Shown in pieces: positions 7,547 through 16,829 of a stretch of DNA of 64,000 nt. Within the stretch, counting starts at the first letter, position 1. Each line of letters opens with the position of its first letter. Source of the stretch: ZC4RG35 sp036375695 (GTDB lineage Bacteria > Actinomycetota > Acidimicrobiia > Spongiisociales > ZC4RG35); NCBI GenBank assembly GCA_036375695.1, contig DASVBU010000036.1, positions 1-64,000 on the forward strand, written 5' to 3'. Below the pieces are notes generated by a model. That model saw nothing but the letters and a program-made list of their open reading frames with translations, ran no database searches and was not told the DNA's origin. Position numbers and translations under genes: made by a program.

Positions 7547-7558
7547 GGTCGGTTTGAC

Positions 7559-8017
7559 TCAGGTGAAGAGTGGGTCGTCGACCAGGTCCTCGAGGCCGAT
7601 CACCCAGCCCGCGGGGAGGTTCCAATGCCGGGCGCCGCGGATCATGGCCGCCACGTACCCGGGATCGGGCGAGGCAGGGTCGCCTTCGGCGACGAGGACG
7701 ACACAGTCGTGCTTGTTGCCCTCCCGATCGACCGCCCGCTGGTCGTCGTAGCCGGTGGAGCGGCCGTCGGCCTCCGCCAGGGCGACCAGGGCGTCCAGCT
7801 CCGTGGCCGGAACCGAGAAGACGGCTCCCCACACCGTGTGGCCCGGGTCGCGGATCAGGGTGGGGTGCACACCGCCATCGGGCACGGATACGAAGCCGAG
7901 ACGGGTCTCCGGGTAGTGGGCAACGAGCAGGAACTCGGCCCCGGGGGCGACACCGGACAGTGTGTCGGGGTCGAGTAGTGCGTCGTAGGCGAAGAGCAGT
8001 TTCGTTTCTTCCGCCAC
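7559..8017 (-). CDS. Gamma-glutamylcyclotransferase-like protein, 152 aa
   Basis: The start LLFAYDALLDPDTL matches the FAYG(S/T)L-type phosphate-binding loop of the GGCT/AIG2-like fold. HTVWGAVFSVPATELDALVALAEADG resembles the V-x-G-x-(L/V)-(Y/F)-x-(L/V)-(S/P) region, with an acidic residue in the catalytic zone. The size fits the family. The substrate is unknown. It is convergent with aquaporin. Confidence 0.6.
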   Translation of the reverse strand: MAEETKLLFAYDALLDPDTLSGVAPGAEFLLVAHYPETRLGFVSVPDGGVHPTLIRDPGHTVWGAVFSVPATELDALVALAEADGRSTGYDDQRAVDREGNKHDCVVLVAEGDPASPDPGYVAAMIRGARHWNLPAGWVIGLEDLVDDPLFT

Positions 8018-8049
8018 TCTCGGTGAGTGTACCGGTGGTGGGCCCGAGC

Positions 8050-9189
8050 TCAGCGGAGCCGCACTCCGGCCCGGGAGATCTCCATTGCCCGCTGGTACTC
8101 GTCGAAAGTGGCCTCGCTCACTCGTTCGTAGCTGAAGTCCGGGGTCACCGTCCGGCTGTGGTCCTGCAGTTCGCCGAAGCGGGTCCTGTCGGTAGCCAGG
8201 CTCATGATCGCCCGGCGCAGACCCATCATGTCGTCGACCAGGATGCTGTCCACGCCGTCGGTGAGGAACTCTTCGTGCCCGTTGCCCCTCCGACCGATGA
8301 CGACGAGGCCCACGCTGCGCGCCTCGAGCGCGGCGATCCCGAAGGCCTCACGACGGGACGGCGAGCAGAAGACGTGTGCCTTTCGGTACTCCTCGACCAG
8401 TTCCTCGGCGGGCTTGCGGCCGCGGAGGCGCACCATTCCTTCGAGCTGCCTTTGCCGGATCAGCGTCTCGAGTCGGGGACGGTCCGGGCCGTCACCGAAG
8501 ATGTCGAGGGTGATGGAACCGTGGGGAAGGTCGTCGGCGGCCTCGGCGAAGGCATTGAGCAGAGCGCCGTGCCCCTTCTTGGGGACGAGCCGGGAGGCGG
8601 CGACGAACCGCAACGGCGGCGGGTCGTCGGGCGGCTCCGGTGAGGGCCTCCAGCGCGACTGGTCGATCCCGTCGTGGAGGATCGTCACGTCCCCTCCGTA
8701 GACCCTCTCCACCTCGGTGGCGGCCACCCGGCTCACCGCCGACAGCGCGGCCGGGACCTTTCCCCAACCCGTGAGGCGCGCCCATGGGGCGAGGAAGGGC
8801 CGGGAACGGTCGAGCATACTGTGCCACGTGATGGCCACCGGGATGCCGCGTGCCATCGCCGACTTGGCGACGCCGAGGCTGAGCGGGCACATGATCCCGG
8901 CGTGGGCATGGACCACGTCCGGCCGGAGATCGTCGAGGAGACGAGCCGCGAGCACGCCTGCGGCGGGGTTCCACGGCGCCCGCATCGGCATCCTGGTCCC
9001 GAGGCGGTGGACGGTGACGAGGCCCTCCATCTCGGTGCTCCCGTGGCGGCCGCCATCGGCGCCGATCTCGGACGTGAGCACGTGGACGTCATGGCCCAGA
9101 GCCGCCTGGATACGAGACAGCTCACCCAGGTGGGTCTCGATACCTCCCGTCCTGGGTGCGTAACAGTCGGAGACGTGAACTATCCGCAT
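8050..9189 (-). CDS. Glycosyltransferase family 4, 379 aa
   Basis: MRIVHVSDCYAPRTGGIETH is a typical GT4 N-terminus with the Gly-rich GGIE loop. The HAHAG segment (about 95-98) and the EX7E motif EAFGIAALE (281-289) complete the GT-B retaining glycosyltransferase signature, with DGID and GDGPDRPRLE in between. It probably transfers a sugar to a lipid or polysaccharide at the cytoplasmic face. It is divergent from the following TlpA-like gene, and the acceptor is unknown. Confidence 0.88.
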   Translation of the reverse strand: MRIVHVSDCYAPRTGGIETHLGELSRIQAALGHDVHVLTSEIGADGGRHGSTEMEGLVTVHRLGTRMPMRAPWNPAAGVLAARLLDDLRPDVVHAHAGIMCPLSLGVAKSAMARGIPVAITWHSMLDRSRPFLAPWARLTGWGKVPAALSAVSRVAATEVERVYGGDVTILHDGIDQSRWRPSPEPPDDPPPLRFVAASRLVPKKGHGALLNAFAEAADDLPHGSITLDIFGDGPDRPRLETLIRQRQLEGMVRLRGRKPAEELVEEYRKAHVFCSPSRREAFGIAALEARSVGLVVIGRRGNGHEEFLTDGVDSILVDDMMGLRRAIMSLATDRTRFGELQDHSRTVTPDFSYERVSEATFDEYQRAMEISRAGVRLR

Positions 9190-9334
9190 GTGCCCTCTCG
9201 GGCCTTCGTCTACCCGCCCCGCTGACGAGGGAAACGTGGCCGTGTCGTCGGGACACTAGCCCTCCGGCGGATCAACGGAACCTCGAATACCGATCCCCCG
9301 TATTGCATGTCGTGGGTGACCCGCGACGTGTCGA

Positions 9335-9340
9335 TAACCT
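9335..9340 (+). promoter_or_regulatory. -10 element (TAACCT) for a leaderless start
   Basis: TAACCT ends 6 bases before ATG 9347 and no Shine-Dalgarno sequence is present. This spacing puts transcription start at or next to the ATG. Confidence 0.45.
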
Positions 9341-9346
9341 GGCCAA

Positions 9347-9916
9347 ATGAGGCGTCTCCTGGTGCTGACGCTGTTGCTGGCGGCCTGCACGGCCGGGGCC
9401 GACATGCCAACGACGACCGCGCCGGCCCCGGCCACCACGATCACGACCGAGCCCAGCACCACCACCGTCGCCACCGTCGGCCACGACCGTGAACTGGCAC
9501 CCGACTTCACCCTGGAGCTGGCCGACGGCGACGCCTTCACACTCTCGAAGACCGACAAGCCCGTCTACCTGATCTTCTGGGCCGAGTGGTGCCCGGTGTG
9601 CAACAAGGAGCTGCCGGTGATCGACGAGATCGCTGTCGACTACGCCGACCGGGTCGACTTCATCGCGCCGGTGTGGCGTTCGGTCCCCGAGATGGCCGAG
9701 AAGAAGGCGGCCGAGTTGATGCCATCCGGTGCCATCCGCTGGGGCCTGGACAACGAGGAGGTGATCTTCGGGCTGTACGGCGTCCCGTACCAGCCGGTGA
9801 CCATCCTCGTCGCCGCTGACGGCACGGTTTTCGATCAGTGGGCGGGAGTGCGCAAGCCCGAAGAGATCAGGGACGCGATCGAGGCACTGCTCGAGGTGCC
9901 CGGGTCCCGGTCCTGA
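9347..9916 (+). CDS. TlpA/thioredoxin-like lipoprotein, 189 aa
   Basis: Signal peptide with lipobox LLAAC (Cys14), then a Thr/Pro-rich linker (residues 20-45) and a thioredoxin fold. The active site is WAEWCPVCNKELP (Cys82, Cys85), with the cis-Pro in GVPYQPVTILVAADG. An extracytoplasmic thiol-disulfide reductase or oxidase anchored to the membrane. The ccm operon nearby has its own CcmG, so this is a second periplasmic-type thioredoxin. Confidence 0.85.
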   Translation: MRRLLVLTLLLAACTAGADMPTTTAPAPATTITTEPSTTTVATVGHDRELAPDFTLELADGDAFTLSKTDKPVYLIFWAEWCPVCNKELPVIDEIAVDYADRVDFIAPVWRSVPEMAEKKAAELMPSGAIRWGLDNEEVIFGLYGVPYQPVTILVAADGTVFDQWAGVRKPEEIRDAIEALLEVPGSRS

Positions 9917-9950
9917 GCATCTCGAGCGGTCTTATCCTCGCGTTCCACCC

Positions 9951-11351
9951 TTGAGACGTTTCGAGCTGATCCTCGCCGTGGCGGCCATGGTTGCCGTCGT
10001 GTGGCCGGTTGTCTTCGGGGTGCGCCCTCGGCGCGGGGTGTTGGTCGTGGCATTGGTCGCCGGTCTCGTCGCCCAGCTCCAGGTGGAGGGTTTCCGTTGG
10101 CAGATGATCCCGCTGTACCTGACCGCGATCGGGCTGGCCGTCGGCGATGTCATCTTCATCGAACGCGACCTGAAGTGGTCCAACCGCCTGGCCCGCGGCA
10201 TCTTCGGTTCTGCCGGCATCCTGGCCGCGGCAGCGATCCCGCTCCTGCTCCCGGTTCCATCCATCCCACCGCCGTCCGGCGGGATGCCGGTCGGCACCGT
10301 GACCGTCGAGGTGACCGACTTCGACCGGGACGAGATCTACGGCGAGGCTCCGGGCGCTCCGCGCCGGCTCATGGCGCAGGTTTGGTACCCGGCGCGGGAG
10401 GCGAATCCGGGTGAGGACGACCTGTGGACCGACGACTGGGACGTGGTGGCTCCGGCATTGTCACGGCGCATGCGTCTTCCCTCTTGGTTCCTCAGCCACA
10501 CGAAGTACACCCACCGCCACGCAGAGCGGTCGGCGCCCGTTGCCCAGGGGAGCTTCCCTGTCGTCGTCTACAGCCACGGGTGGACCGGGTTCCGTTCCGT
10601 CGCCATGACGCAGATGGAGGCTCTGGCATCGAACGGATACATCGTCATCGCCCCCGACCACACCTATGGCGCGGTGGTGACCCGTTTCCCGGACGGCGAC
10701 ATCGTCCCGTACGACCCGGAGGCGCTTCCCGACGAGAGGTCGGTGACCACCGCGGAGCGGGAGAGCGCCGAGGAGACCCTGCTCGAGGTGTTCGCCGAGG
10801 ACGTGATCACCATCCTCGACGAGCTGGACCTGGGAACCGAGGGTCAGTTCGCCAACTTCGCCGAGAACGCCGACCTGTCCAAGGTCGGGGTCTTCGGCCA
10901 CTCCGCGGGTGGCGGCGCCGCCATCTGGGTCTGCCTGGTCGACGAGCGATGCGACGCGGTCCTGGCATTCGACCCCTGGGTCGAGCCGCTTCCCGAGAGG
11001 ATCCTGCGGATCGCCAGCACCAGGCCCGCGCTGTTCATGCGATCCGACGAGTGGAGGGGCACACAGAACGACGCCATGCTCCGGGGCCTGGCGGCGCGGG
11101 GCAGCGCGCTCACCTACTGGCTGGCCGTCGAGGGGGCGAGTCACAACGACTTCACGATCGCCCCGCTCCTCACCCCGCTGGGGAGCAGGTTCGGGTTCAC
11201 GGGGACGATCGGAGCCGCCCGCCTGTTCCCGATAGTCGACAACTACCTGGTCGGCTTCTTCGACGTGTTCCTGCTCGGGACGGGCCCGGCGTCGCTGGAC
11301 GCGGTCACGTACCCGGCGGTCACCGTCGAGAAGATCGAGCCCCGCTCATGA
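9951..11351 (+). CDS. PAF-acetylhydrolase-like esterase with membrane N-terminus, 466 aa
   Basis: Three to four hydrophobic segments fill residues 5-105, then an alpha/beta hydrolase. Landmarks are FPVVVYSHGWTG (about 202-213, oxyanion region), nucleophile Ser318 in FGHSAGGG, Asp341 in LAFDPW and His398 in GASHNDF. The layout is that of plasma platelet-activating-factor acetylhydrolase (PAF-AH II) family proteins. Start TTG 9951 is the best in-frame start. Its stop overlaps the stop of the convergent ccmG gene in TCATGA. Confidence 0.8.
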   Translation: MRRFELILAVAAMVAVVWPVVFGVRPRRGVLVVALVAGLVAQLQVEGFRWQMIPLYLTAIGLAVGDVIFIERDLKWSNRLARGIFGSAGILAAAAIPLLLPVPSIPPPSGGMPVGTVTVEVTDFDRDEIYGEAPGAPRRLMAQVWYPAREANPGEDDLWTDDWDVVAPALSRRMRLPSWFLSHTKYTHRHAERSAPVAQGSFPVVVYSHGWTGFRSVAMTQMEALASNGYIVIAPDHTYGAVVTRFPDGDIVPYDPEALPDERSVTTAERESAEETLLEVFAEDVITILDELDLGTEGQFANFAENADLSKVGVFGHSAGGGAAIWVCLVDERCDAVLAFDPWVEPLPERILRIASTRPALFMRSDEWRGTQNDAMLRGLAARGSALTYWLAVEGASHNDFTIAPLLTPLGSRFGFTGTIGAARLFPIVDNYLVGFFDVFLLGTGPASLDAVTYPAVTVEKIEPRS

Positions 11352-11936
11352 GTCGGGCCGCTGCTGCGTGTTCCCGGTGACCGTCTGACCCGGTGTCTCC
11401 CCGTGGCGGATGGCGTCGATGGTGGCGCCGATGGTGAGGGCGTCCGCCTCGCCGATGATCTTGCCCACGACGGTGCCGTCGGGGTCGATGAAGAAGGTCT
11501 CCGGGATCCCGAAGACACCGTAGGCGATGGCCGTGCGGCTCCCAGGATCGTGGAGGTAGAGGGTGTGCTGCGAGCGCCCTGCTTCGTCGAGCCACGCCGA
11601 CGAGTCCTGTGGCCGCTCCTGGTAGTTGATCTGCACGAACCTGACGCCCGAAGGCCCGAAGTTGTCGGACGACGCCACCAGGTCGGCGTGCTCCAGACGG
11701 CATTCCAGGCACCAGGAGGCGAAGAAGTTGACCACCACGATCTGGCCCCGGAGATCGGCGAGTGATACCGGGCCGCCACCGTCCAACGTGGGTAGTTCGA
11801 ATCCCGGGGCCGGCTTCCCGATCAGGGGCGACTCCACGAGACCTGGATCCCGCCCGAAACGGGTGGCGAGCATCACGGAAAAGGCGACGGCGGCCAACGC
11901 CAGCCCATAGCCGACCCAGCGGATGCCGTTCTTCAC
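11346..11936 (-). CDS. ccmG: CcmG/DsbE-type thioredoxin of cytochrome c maturation, 196 aa
   Basis: One N-terminal membrane segment (residues 6-24), then a TlpA/CcmG fold with FFASWCLECR (Cys76, Cys79), GVFGIPETFFIDPDG and the KPAPGFELPTLDG entry. It would reduce apocytochrome c haem-binding cysteines. GTG 11936 overlaps the ccmH stop by 4 bp (GTGA). Last gene of the ccm operon; its end overlaps the convergent esterase stop. Confidence 0.9.
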   Translation of the reverse strand: MKNGIRWVGYGLALAAVAFSVMLATRFGRDPGLVESPLIGKPAPGFELPTLDGGGPVSLADLRGQIVVVNFFASWCLECRLEHADLVASSDNFGPSGVRFVQINYQERPQDSSAWLDEAGRSQHTLYLHDPGSRTAIAYGVFGIPETFFIDPDGTVVGKIIGEADALTIGATIDAIRHGETPGQTVTGNTQQRPDS

Positions 11937-12931
11937 GCGCAGGCCTCCCGGGCCTCGACCGCGGCCAGCTCGCTCGTCACCGCGTCCTCCCAGTCGGAGG
12001 GGAGCGTCGGTTCGGCGAGCAGGTCCTCGAGCACCCGCTCCGACTGGTCGGAGCGTCCCGCGCAATGGAGGATGCGGCCTTCGAGGAATCGGACGGGAAC
12101 CGAGCCGGGCTGGATCTCCAGGGCGCGGTCGAGGAGGCCGAGGGCAGTGTCCAGCTCGCCGTTTCCGTCCCACGTGATCCAGGCGAGCCCGGCGAGCGCC
12201 GCCACCTTCTCGGGGGCTGCCGACGTCTCCGACTCGACCACGGCGAAGTAGTGGGGGAAGGCCGCCCGGTAGTCGCCCTCCTCCCTGTAGCGGTCGGCGA
12301 GGGCCAGCCGCATCCCGGAGATCTGAGGGTGCTCCTGGTTGGCGGCGATGACGGCTTCCAGGGTCTCGTTGGAGACCTCGTCCAGGTCGTCGACCTGGAC
12401 GTCGGCCAGGCCACTGGTGGTGTCGTCCCGCTCCTGGAGGTAGGAGGTGACCGCGACCAGGACCGCCGCCAGCGACCCGATGAGGATCAACGCTCCCACC
12501 GCGGTGCGGGTTCGGCTCGAGGGAGCGGATGGTGAGCCCTCGGGCGCTCCGGGGTGGCGGCGCCACCAGGCGATGACCCCGACACCGGCGAGAAGGGCTC
12601 CTGCAGGGGCGAGCCAGAGGACCAGGGTCGGGCCCGAGACCGGTGGATCGAGGAGGATGTTCTGTCCGTAGGCGGCCGTCAGCTCGTCGATGATCTGCCG
12701 GTCGGTGGCGCCCTGGGCGACCCGCTCCTCGATGAGATCCATCATGTCGCGGGCCATGTCGGAGGGGGAGTCGGCGATGGCCTCGCCCTGGCACACCGGG
12801 CACATGATCGAGCCGCCGAGACGGGCGACCCGATCCTCCTCGGTGGGGTTGCCGGCGATGAGGACGGCGACCGTCGCCGCCAGGGCCACTATGAGAGCGA
12901 TGTAGACGAGGTTGCGGGCCCGCTCAGACAC
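11933..12931 (-). CDS. ccmH: CcmH fused to a CcmI/TPR-like domain, 332 aa
   Basis: The N-terminal CcmH part has a membrane segment (8-26), the redox motif GGSIMCPVCQG (Cys44, Cys47) and DMMDLIEERVAQGATDRQII. Two more hydrophobic stretches follow (about 112-131 and 153-172). A C-terminal helical repeat region with HPQISGMRLALADRYREEGD resembles CcmI/CycH TPR. The fusion would combine apocytochrome handling and haem-ligation partners. GTG 12931 is chosen because the CcmH sequence starts there; it overlaps the ccmF stop by 8 bp. Confidence 0.88.
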   Translation of the reverse strand: MSERARNLVYIALIVALAATVAVLIAGNPTEEDRVARLGGSIMCPVCQGEAIADSPSDMARDMMDLIEERVAQGATDRQIIDELTAAYGQNILLDPPVSGPTLVLWLAPAGALLAGVGVIAWWRRHPGAPEGSPSAPSSRTRTAVGALILIGSLAAVLVAVTSYLQERDDTTSGLADVQVDDLDEVSNETLEAVIAANQEHPQISGMRLALADRYREEGDYRAAFPHYFAVVESETSAAPEKVAALAGLAWITWDGNGELDTALGLLDRALEIQPGSVPVRFLEGRILHCAGRSDQSERVLEDLLAEPTLPSDWEDAVTSELAAVEAREACA

Positions 12932-14942
12932 CGACCGTCTCCCGTGGCACCAAGGTGCGCTCCTGGCGCCGGTTGCGATAGGAAAGGAAGCCACCGGCGG
13001 CGACCGTGAGACCGCCGAGCCAGAGCACCCACATGAGTGGCGAGGTGTCCAGCTCCAGCGTGGCGACACCACCTTCGAGGGTGATCAGCATCACATAGAG
13101 GTCCCCGGACGCCCTCGTGTCGACTGCGGGCGTGGCGACGCCGTTGGGCTGGCCGGGGAAGAAGTTGTGCCGCGGCTCCAGGGTCACCTGGCTCCCGTCG
13201 GGGCGGATCACCTCGAGTCTGACGCCGGTCGACGTCTTCCCGGGCACGTCCTGTTGGAAGGGGGCCTGGTAGGTGATGGTGTGGCCGGCGAAGGTGACGC
13301 GGTCGCCCTCCGCCATGACCACTTCCTGGTGCTGGCTCAGGTTGGCGGCGAAGGAGATGCCGAGCGCCACCAGGACCACCCCGACGTGGCTCAACTGGCC
13401 CGACCAGAACCTGGCGTCGCCCTTGACCACCTTCCCCGCCGAGGCGAGGAGGCCGGCGCCGGTCTTGGACCGTCTCCGCTCGGCCTGTTCGAACAGGATC
13501 CCCCCGATGCTCCCGACCACGAAGATCCCGAGGACCACGGCGAGGACCACCCAGCCGTTGCGGGTCACCGTCATCGCCACGAGCACACCCGCCGCCAGTC
13601 CCGCCACCAGCGGGCCGCGGATGCGTTTCCAGATCAGGCCAGGGTCGGCCCCGGCCCACGGCGTGACGGGGCCGATCCCGACGAGGAGGAGGAGGAGGAA
13701 CGAGAGCGGCACCGACAGTCGGTTGAAGAATGGCCCTCTCACTCCGACCCTCGTACCGGTGATGGCCTCGAGGATGATCGGGAACATGGTCCCGATCAGG
13801 ACCACGAAGGCGAACACGGTGAGCAGCAGGTTGTTGGCCAGGAAGGTGCCCTCACGGGACACCAGGCTCTCGATTCGTGGCGCCGACGCCACCAGATGAC
13901 CACGCTGGGCGAGGAGGGTGAACGATCCGACCAGCACGAGGACGAGGAAGCCGAGCAGCGTCGGGCCGATGGCCGACTGGGTGAACGAGTGGACCGAGGC
14001 GATGGTCCCCGATCGGGTGATGAAGGTGCCGAGGATGGTGAGGGCGAAGGCCGAGATGACCAGGACGAAGTTCCAGGCCTGGAGCATCCCGCGGCGCTGC
14101 TGGACCAGCGCCGAGTGGAGGAAGGCGGTCGCCACCAGCCAGGGCATGAACGAGGCGTTCTCCACCGGGTCCCAAGCCCAATAGCCGCCCCAGGAGAGGA
14201 CCTCGTAGGCCCACCAGCCACCGATCACGATGCCCAGGCTGAGGAACGACCAGGCGAGCAGCGTGGAGCGCTGGCTGCGTCGCAGCCACTCCGGCCCCGG
14301 AACCGAGATCGCCAAGGCACCGATGGCGTAGGCGAACGGGGCGGTGAGACCGACGTAGCCGAGGTAGAGGAGCGGCGGGTGGATCGCCATGAAGATGTGG
14401 TTCTGGAGCAGCGGGTTGGGGCCGCGCCCATCGACCGGAGCGTCGGCGAAGGCCCATGGGAAGGGGCTCGAGGCGAGACAGCCCCTCTCGGCAGCGGTGA
14501 CGCACACCTCGAAGGGGTTGGCCACGGTGATCATGAGGCCGAAGAAGAAGACCGCGACCGCCCCCATGACGGCGAGGGCCGCCGCGCCCAGACGGTCGGG
14601 AGCCTTCCGGTAGGCGGTGAAGACCATCCATGTGTAGCCGGCGAGGATCATGCCCCAGAGGAGGATCGATCCCTCGAGAGCGGCCCAGGCCGTGGCGACG
14701 TCGAAGGGGAACGGCGTCGACATGGCGTGGTTGTTGGCCAGGTAGGCGATGGAGAAGTCGTCGAGCGTCAGCGCGATCTGCATCGCGGCCATGGCGACCA
14801 CCGCCCCGGCGACGACCAGCTTGACCGGCCCGCCGAGGTCGGCGCCACCGATGCCCCGGGCGACGCGGGTGCTCCGGACAACGAGGAGGGACGCTCCGAC
14901 GAGGGCGACGGCCACTCCGGCGGAGCCCAGGAAGGCCAGCAT
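12924..14942 (-). CDS. ccmF: CcmF haem lyase subunit, 672 aa
   Basis: A large polytopic protein with the WWD-type haem-handling motif SWGGYWAWDPVENASFMPWL (roughly residues 245-265). Conserved flanks include LLQNHIFMAIHPPLLYLGYV and SILLWGMILAGY. In System I cytochrome c maturation, CcmF with CcmH ligates haem from CcmE to the apocytochrome. ATG 14942 overlaps the ccmE stop by one base (TGATG arrangement). Length is within the family range. Confidence 0.95.
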   Translation of the reverse strand: MLAFLGSAGVAVALVGASLLVVRSTRVARGIGGADLGGPVKLVVAGAVVAMAAMQIALTLDDFSIAYLANNHAMSTPFPFDVATAWAALEGSILLWGMILAGYTWMVFTAYRKAPDRLGAAALAVMGAVAVFFFGLMITVANPFEVCVTAAERGCLASSPFPWAFADAPVDGRGPNPLLQNHIFMAIHPPLLYLGYVGLTAPFAYAIGALAISVPGPEWLRRSQRSTLLAWSFLSLGIVIGGWWAYEVLSWGGYWAWDPVENASFMPWLVATAFLHSALVQQRRGMLQAWNFVLVISAFALTILGTFITRSGTIASVHSFTQSAIGPTLLGFLVLVLVGSFTLLAQRGHLVASAPRIESLVSREGTFLANNLLLTVFAFVVLIGTMFPIILEAITGTRVGVRGPFFNRLSVPLSFLLLLLVGIGPVTPWAGADPGLIWKRIRGPLVAGLAAGVLVAMTVTRNGWVVLAVVLGIFVVGSIGGILFEQAERRRSKTGAGLLASAGKVVKGDARFWSGQLSHVGVVLVALGISFAANLSQHQEVVMAEGDRVTFAGHTITYQAPFQQDVPGKTSTGVRLEVIRPDGSQVTLEPRHNFFPGQPNGVATPAVDTRASGDLYVMLITLEGGVATLELDTSPLMWVLWLGGLTVAAGGFLSYRNRRQERTLVPRETVGV

Positions 14943-15349
14943 CAGCTGCTGGGGTAGGCCCCGCCCTCCTCCGGGACCTCGTAGTTCTCCTCGTGCCGGA
15001 TCACGGCCGAGTCGGAGACGAACACGTCACCCTCCCATGAGCCTTCGAGGAGCACCGGGACACCCTCCTGGAAGAGCGGTGGAACGGCCCCGGTGTGCCG
15101 CACCCTGATGTCCCCGCCGCCGTCGCTGACGATGAACTCCATCGATCCCGCCGAGCCCTCCAGACTGCCGTCGAGGATGAGGCCGGCGAGGCGGAACCTC
15201 GTCCCGTCGGCGAAGTCGGCCTTTCGCGCGATTGCCTCGGTGGGATACAGGTAGTAGGTCAGGTTGTCGCCGATGGAGAATGCGGTGACCGCGATCACCA
15301 CCGCGGCGAGGCCGCCGACGCCGAGGAGGGTCATCCGCCGGCGGTCCAC
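14942..15349 (-). CDS. ccmE: CcmE haem chaperone, 135 aa
   Basis: One membrane anchor (residues 8-27), then a small OB-fold beta domain. The end VIRHEENYEVPEEGG holds the haem-binding His119 and Tyr123 in the HxxxY arrangement of classical CcmE rather than the Cys variant. It carries haem from CcmABCD to CcmF. GTG 15349 with GGAGGAG upstream. Confidence 0.92.
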   Translation of the reverse strand: MDRRRMTLLGVGGLAAVVIAVTAFSIGDNLTYYLYPTEAIARKADFADGTRFRLAGLILDGSLEGSAGSMEFIVSDGGGDIRVRHTGAVPPLFQEGVPVLLEGSWEGDVFVSDSAVIRHEENYEVPEEGGAYPSS

Positions 15350-15350
15350 G

Positions 15351-15455
15351 TCACTCCTCCGTCTTGCGGAGCCGCCGGTGCAGATACACCGCGTATCCGA
15401 GGATCAGCCCGTAGCAGACCACGTAGACGAGAAAGACGACCACGTCGTCAGACAT
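15351..15455 (-). CDS. ccmD: CcmD-like small membrane protein, 34 aa
   Basis: A tiny gene from ATG 15455: one membrane segment (VVVFLVYVVCYGLILGYAVY) followed by basic residues (HRRLRK). Size, topology and place between ccmC and ccmE are those of CcmD, which helps release haem-loaded CcmE. It overlaps the ccmC end by 8 bp and is easily missed by gene finders. Confidence 0.82.
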   Translation of the reverse strand: MSDDVVVFLVYVVCYGLILGYAVYLHRRLRKTEE

Positions 15456-16158
15456 CGTGCACCTCGTCGAGACGGGGCGGCACCACGGCGTCACCGGCAG
15501 CGACCTCGATCTGTGAGCGGGCCTCCTCCCTCTTCGCCACGAAGGTGCGTGCCTGGACAAGGGCGACGTAGAGGAGGGTGAAGGCGAGGAGGTTGACGAA
15601 GAAGGCCGGCCGCATCTCCGGCGACATGGTCATCCCGTCGGGCCGGACGGTCTGGGTCTGGTGGAGCGTGCGGAACAGGTTCACCGAGAAGTAGACGAGA
15701 GGGACCTGGACGGCGGCGATGGCGCCGAGGACCGCCGAGCGACGCGCCCTCGCCTCCGGGTCGCCGACGGCGGCGCGCAGGGCCAGGTAGCCGAGGTAGA
15801 CGAAGAACATGACAGCCGTGCTGGCGAGACGGGGGTCCTCCCAGTCCCAGGCGACACCCCATACCGCCTTGCCCCAGATCATCCCGACCACGAGGCCGAT
15901 ACCGGTGAACAGGACGCCGGCCTCGACCGACGCGGCGGCAAGGCGATCCCACCGCTGCTTCTTGCGGATCAGCCAGGCGATCGAGGCGACCGCCGTGACC
16001 AGGAAGGCGAGCATACCGAACCACATCGTCGAGACGTGGATGTAGAAGAGCCGGAACCAGACCCCTTGCAGGGCGTCGACGGGCGCACTCAGCGCCATCC
16101 ACAGACCGGCAGCGAGGGCCACACCCGCCAGGGCGAACCAGATTCTGACGCGGGTCAT
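15448..16158 (-). CDS. ccmC: CcmC haem exporter/transferase, 236 aa
   Basis: Six hydrophobic segments and the tryptophan-rich motif WGVAWDWEDPRL (about 100-111), with His41 in RLFYIHVSTMW and a later His in NLFRTLHQTQT. CcmC attaches haem to CcmE. ATG 16158 overlaps the ccmB stop by 4 bp. Confidence 0.94.
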   Translation of the reverse strand: MTRVRIWFALAGVALAAGLWMALSAPVDALQGVWFRLFYIHVSTMWFGMLAFLVTAVASIAWLIRKKQRWDRLAAASVEAGVLFTGIGLVVGMIWGKAVWGVAWDWEDPRLASTAVMFFVYLGYLALRAAVGDPEARARRSAVLGAIAAVQVPLVYFSVNLFRTLHQTQTVRPDGMTMSPEMRPAFFVNLLAFTLLYVALVQARTFVAKREEARSQIEVAAGDAVVPPRLDEVHDV

Positions 16159-16829
16159 GTCCTTGCTTCCTCCAACGGTCCGGCGACTGCAATCCCGACC
16201 ACCGTGAGCGCAATGTCCGTGGCGAGCAGCAGCAGTGACCAGGAGAGGATACCGGCGTCCCGTCCTATACCCGCCGCCGTCTGTGCCGCCCCCAGGACCA
16301 GCGGTAGGGACAACGGGGCGACGATCAGCGATGCGAGGGCGCCTCGGCTGCGGAGGCCTGCCGACACCTCTCCCGCCAGGGTCGCCAGGGCGGCGAGACC
16401 GTAGGCGAAGAGGACGACCGCCAGGACCAGGGCGGGGAGGTCGCCCCCAGCGACCGGCGGGTCGTAGAGGGCGAGGGTGGCGAGAAACAGGACGGCGAGG
16501 AACACCGTGAGCAGGATGGTCCCGGAGACGGTCCTGCCGAGGAACCTGGCTGCCGGGTCGACACCGGACAGGGCGTAGAAGTCCCTCCTGGCGTCGGTGT
16601 CGTTGGCGCTCTGCCGCAGGGCGATCTGCATCCCGAAGAGAACGGCCAGCGTCCAGAAGACGGCAGCTCCCACCTGCCGCAGCAGCGCCAGGTTCGGTCC
16701 TTGTGCCAGCGGGAGGACCAGGAGCGCGGCAACGGCGAACGGGACGATCACCCGCAGGGTCTCACCCACTCGCCCTTCGACCACCAGGTCGACCCGGGCG
16801 ACCTCACGGGCCTGTCGCAGCAGCTTCAT
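16155..16829 (-). CDS. ccmB: CcmB haem ABC transporter permease, 224 aa
   Basis: Six hydrophobic segments. ALRQSANDTDARRDFYALSGVDP (positions about 75-97) matches the cytoplasmic loop of CcmB, and the PLSLPLVLGAAQTAAG segment matches its later membrane part. It pairs with CcmA. ATG 16829 overlaps the ccmA stop by 4 bp. Confidence 0.9.
   Translation of the reverse strand: MKLLRQAREVARVDLVVEGRVGETLRVIVPFAVAALLVLPLAQGPNLALLRQVGAAVFWTLAVLFGMQIALRQSANDTDARRDFYALSGVDPAARFLGRTVSGTILLTVFLAVLFLATLALYDPPVAGGDLPALVLAVVLFAYGLAALATLAGEVSAGLRSRGALASLIVAPLSLPLVLGAAQTAAGIGRDAGILSWSLLLLATDIALTVVGIAVAGPLEEART

Noticed and set aside
12912..14957. Plus-strand 681-aa frame opposite ccmF
   Set aside because: A GC-driven shadow of ccmF, rich in Gly/Glu/His/Arg with no domain.
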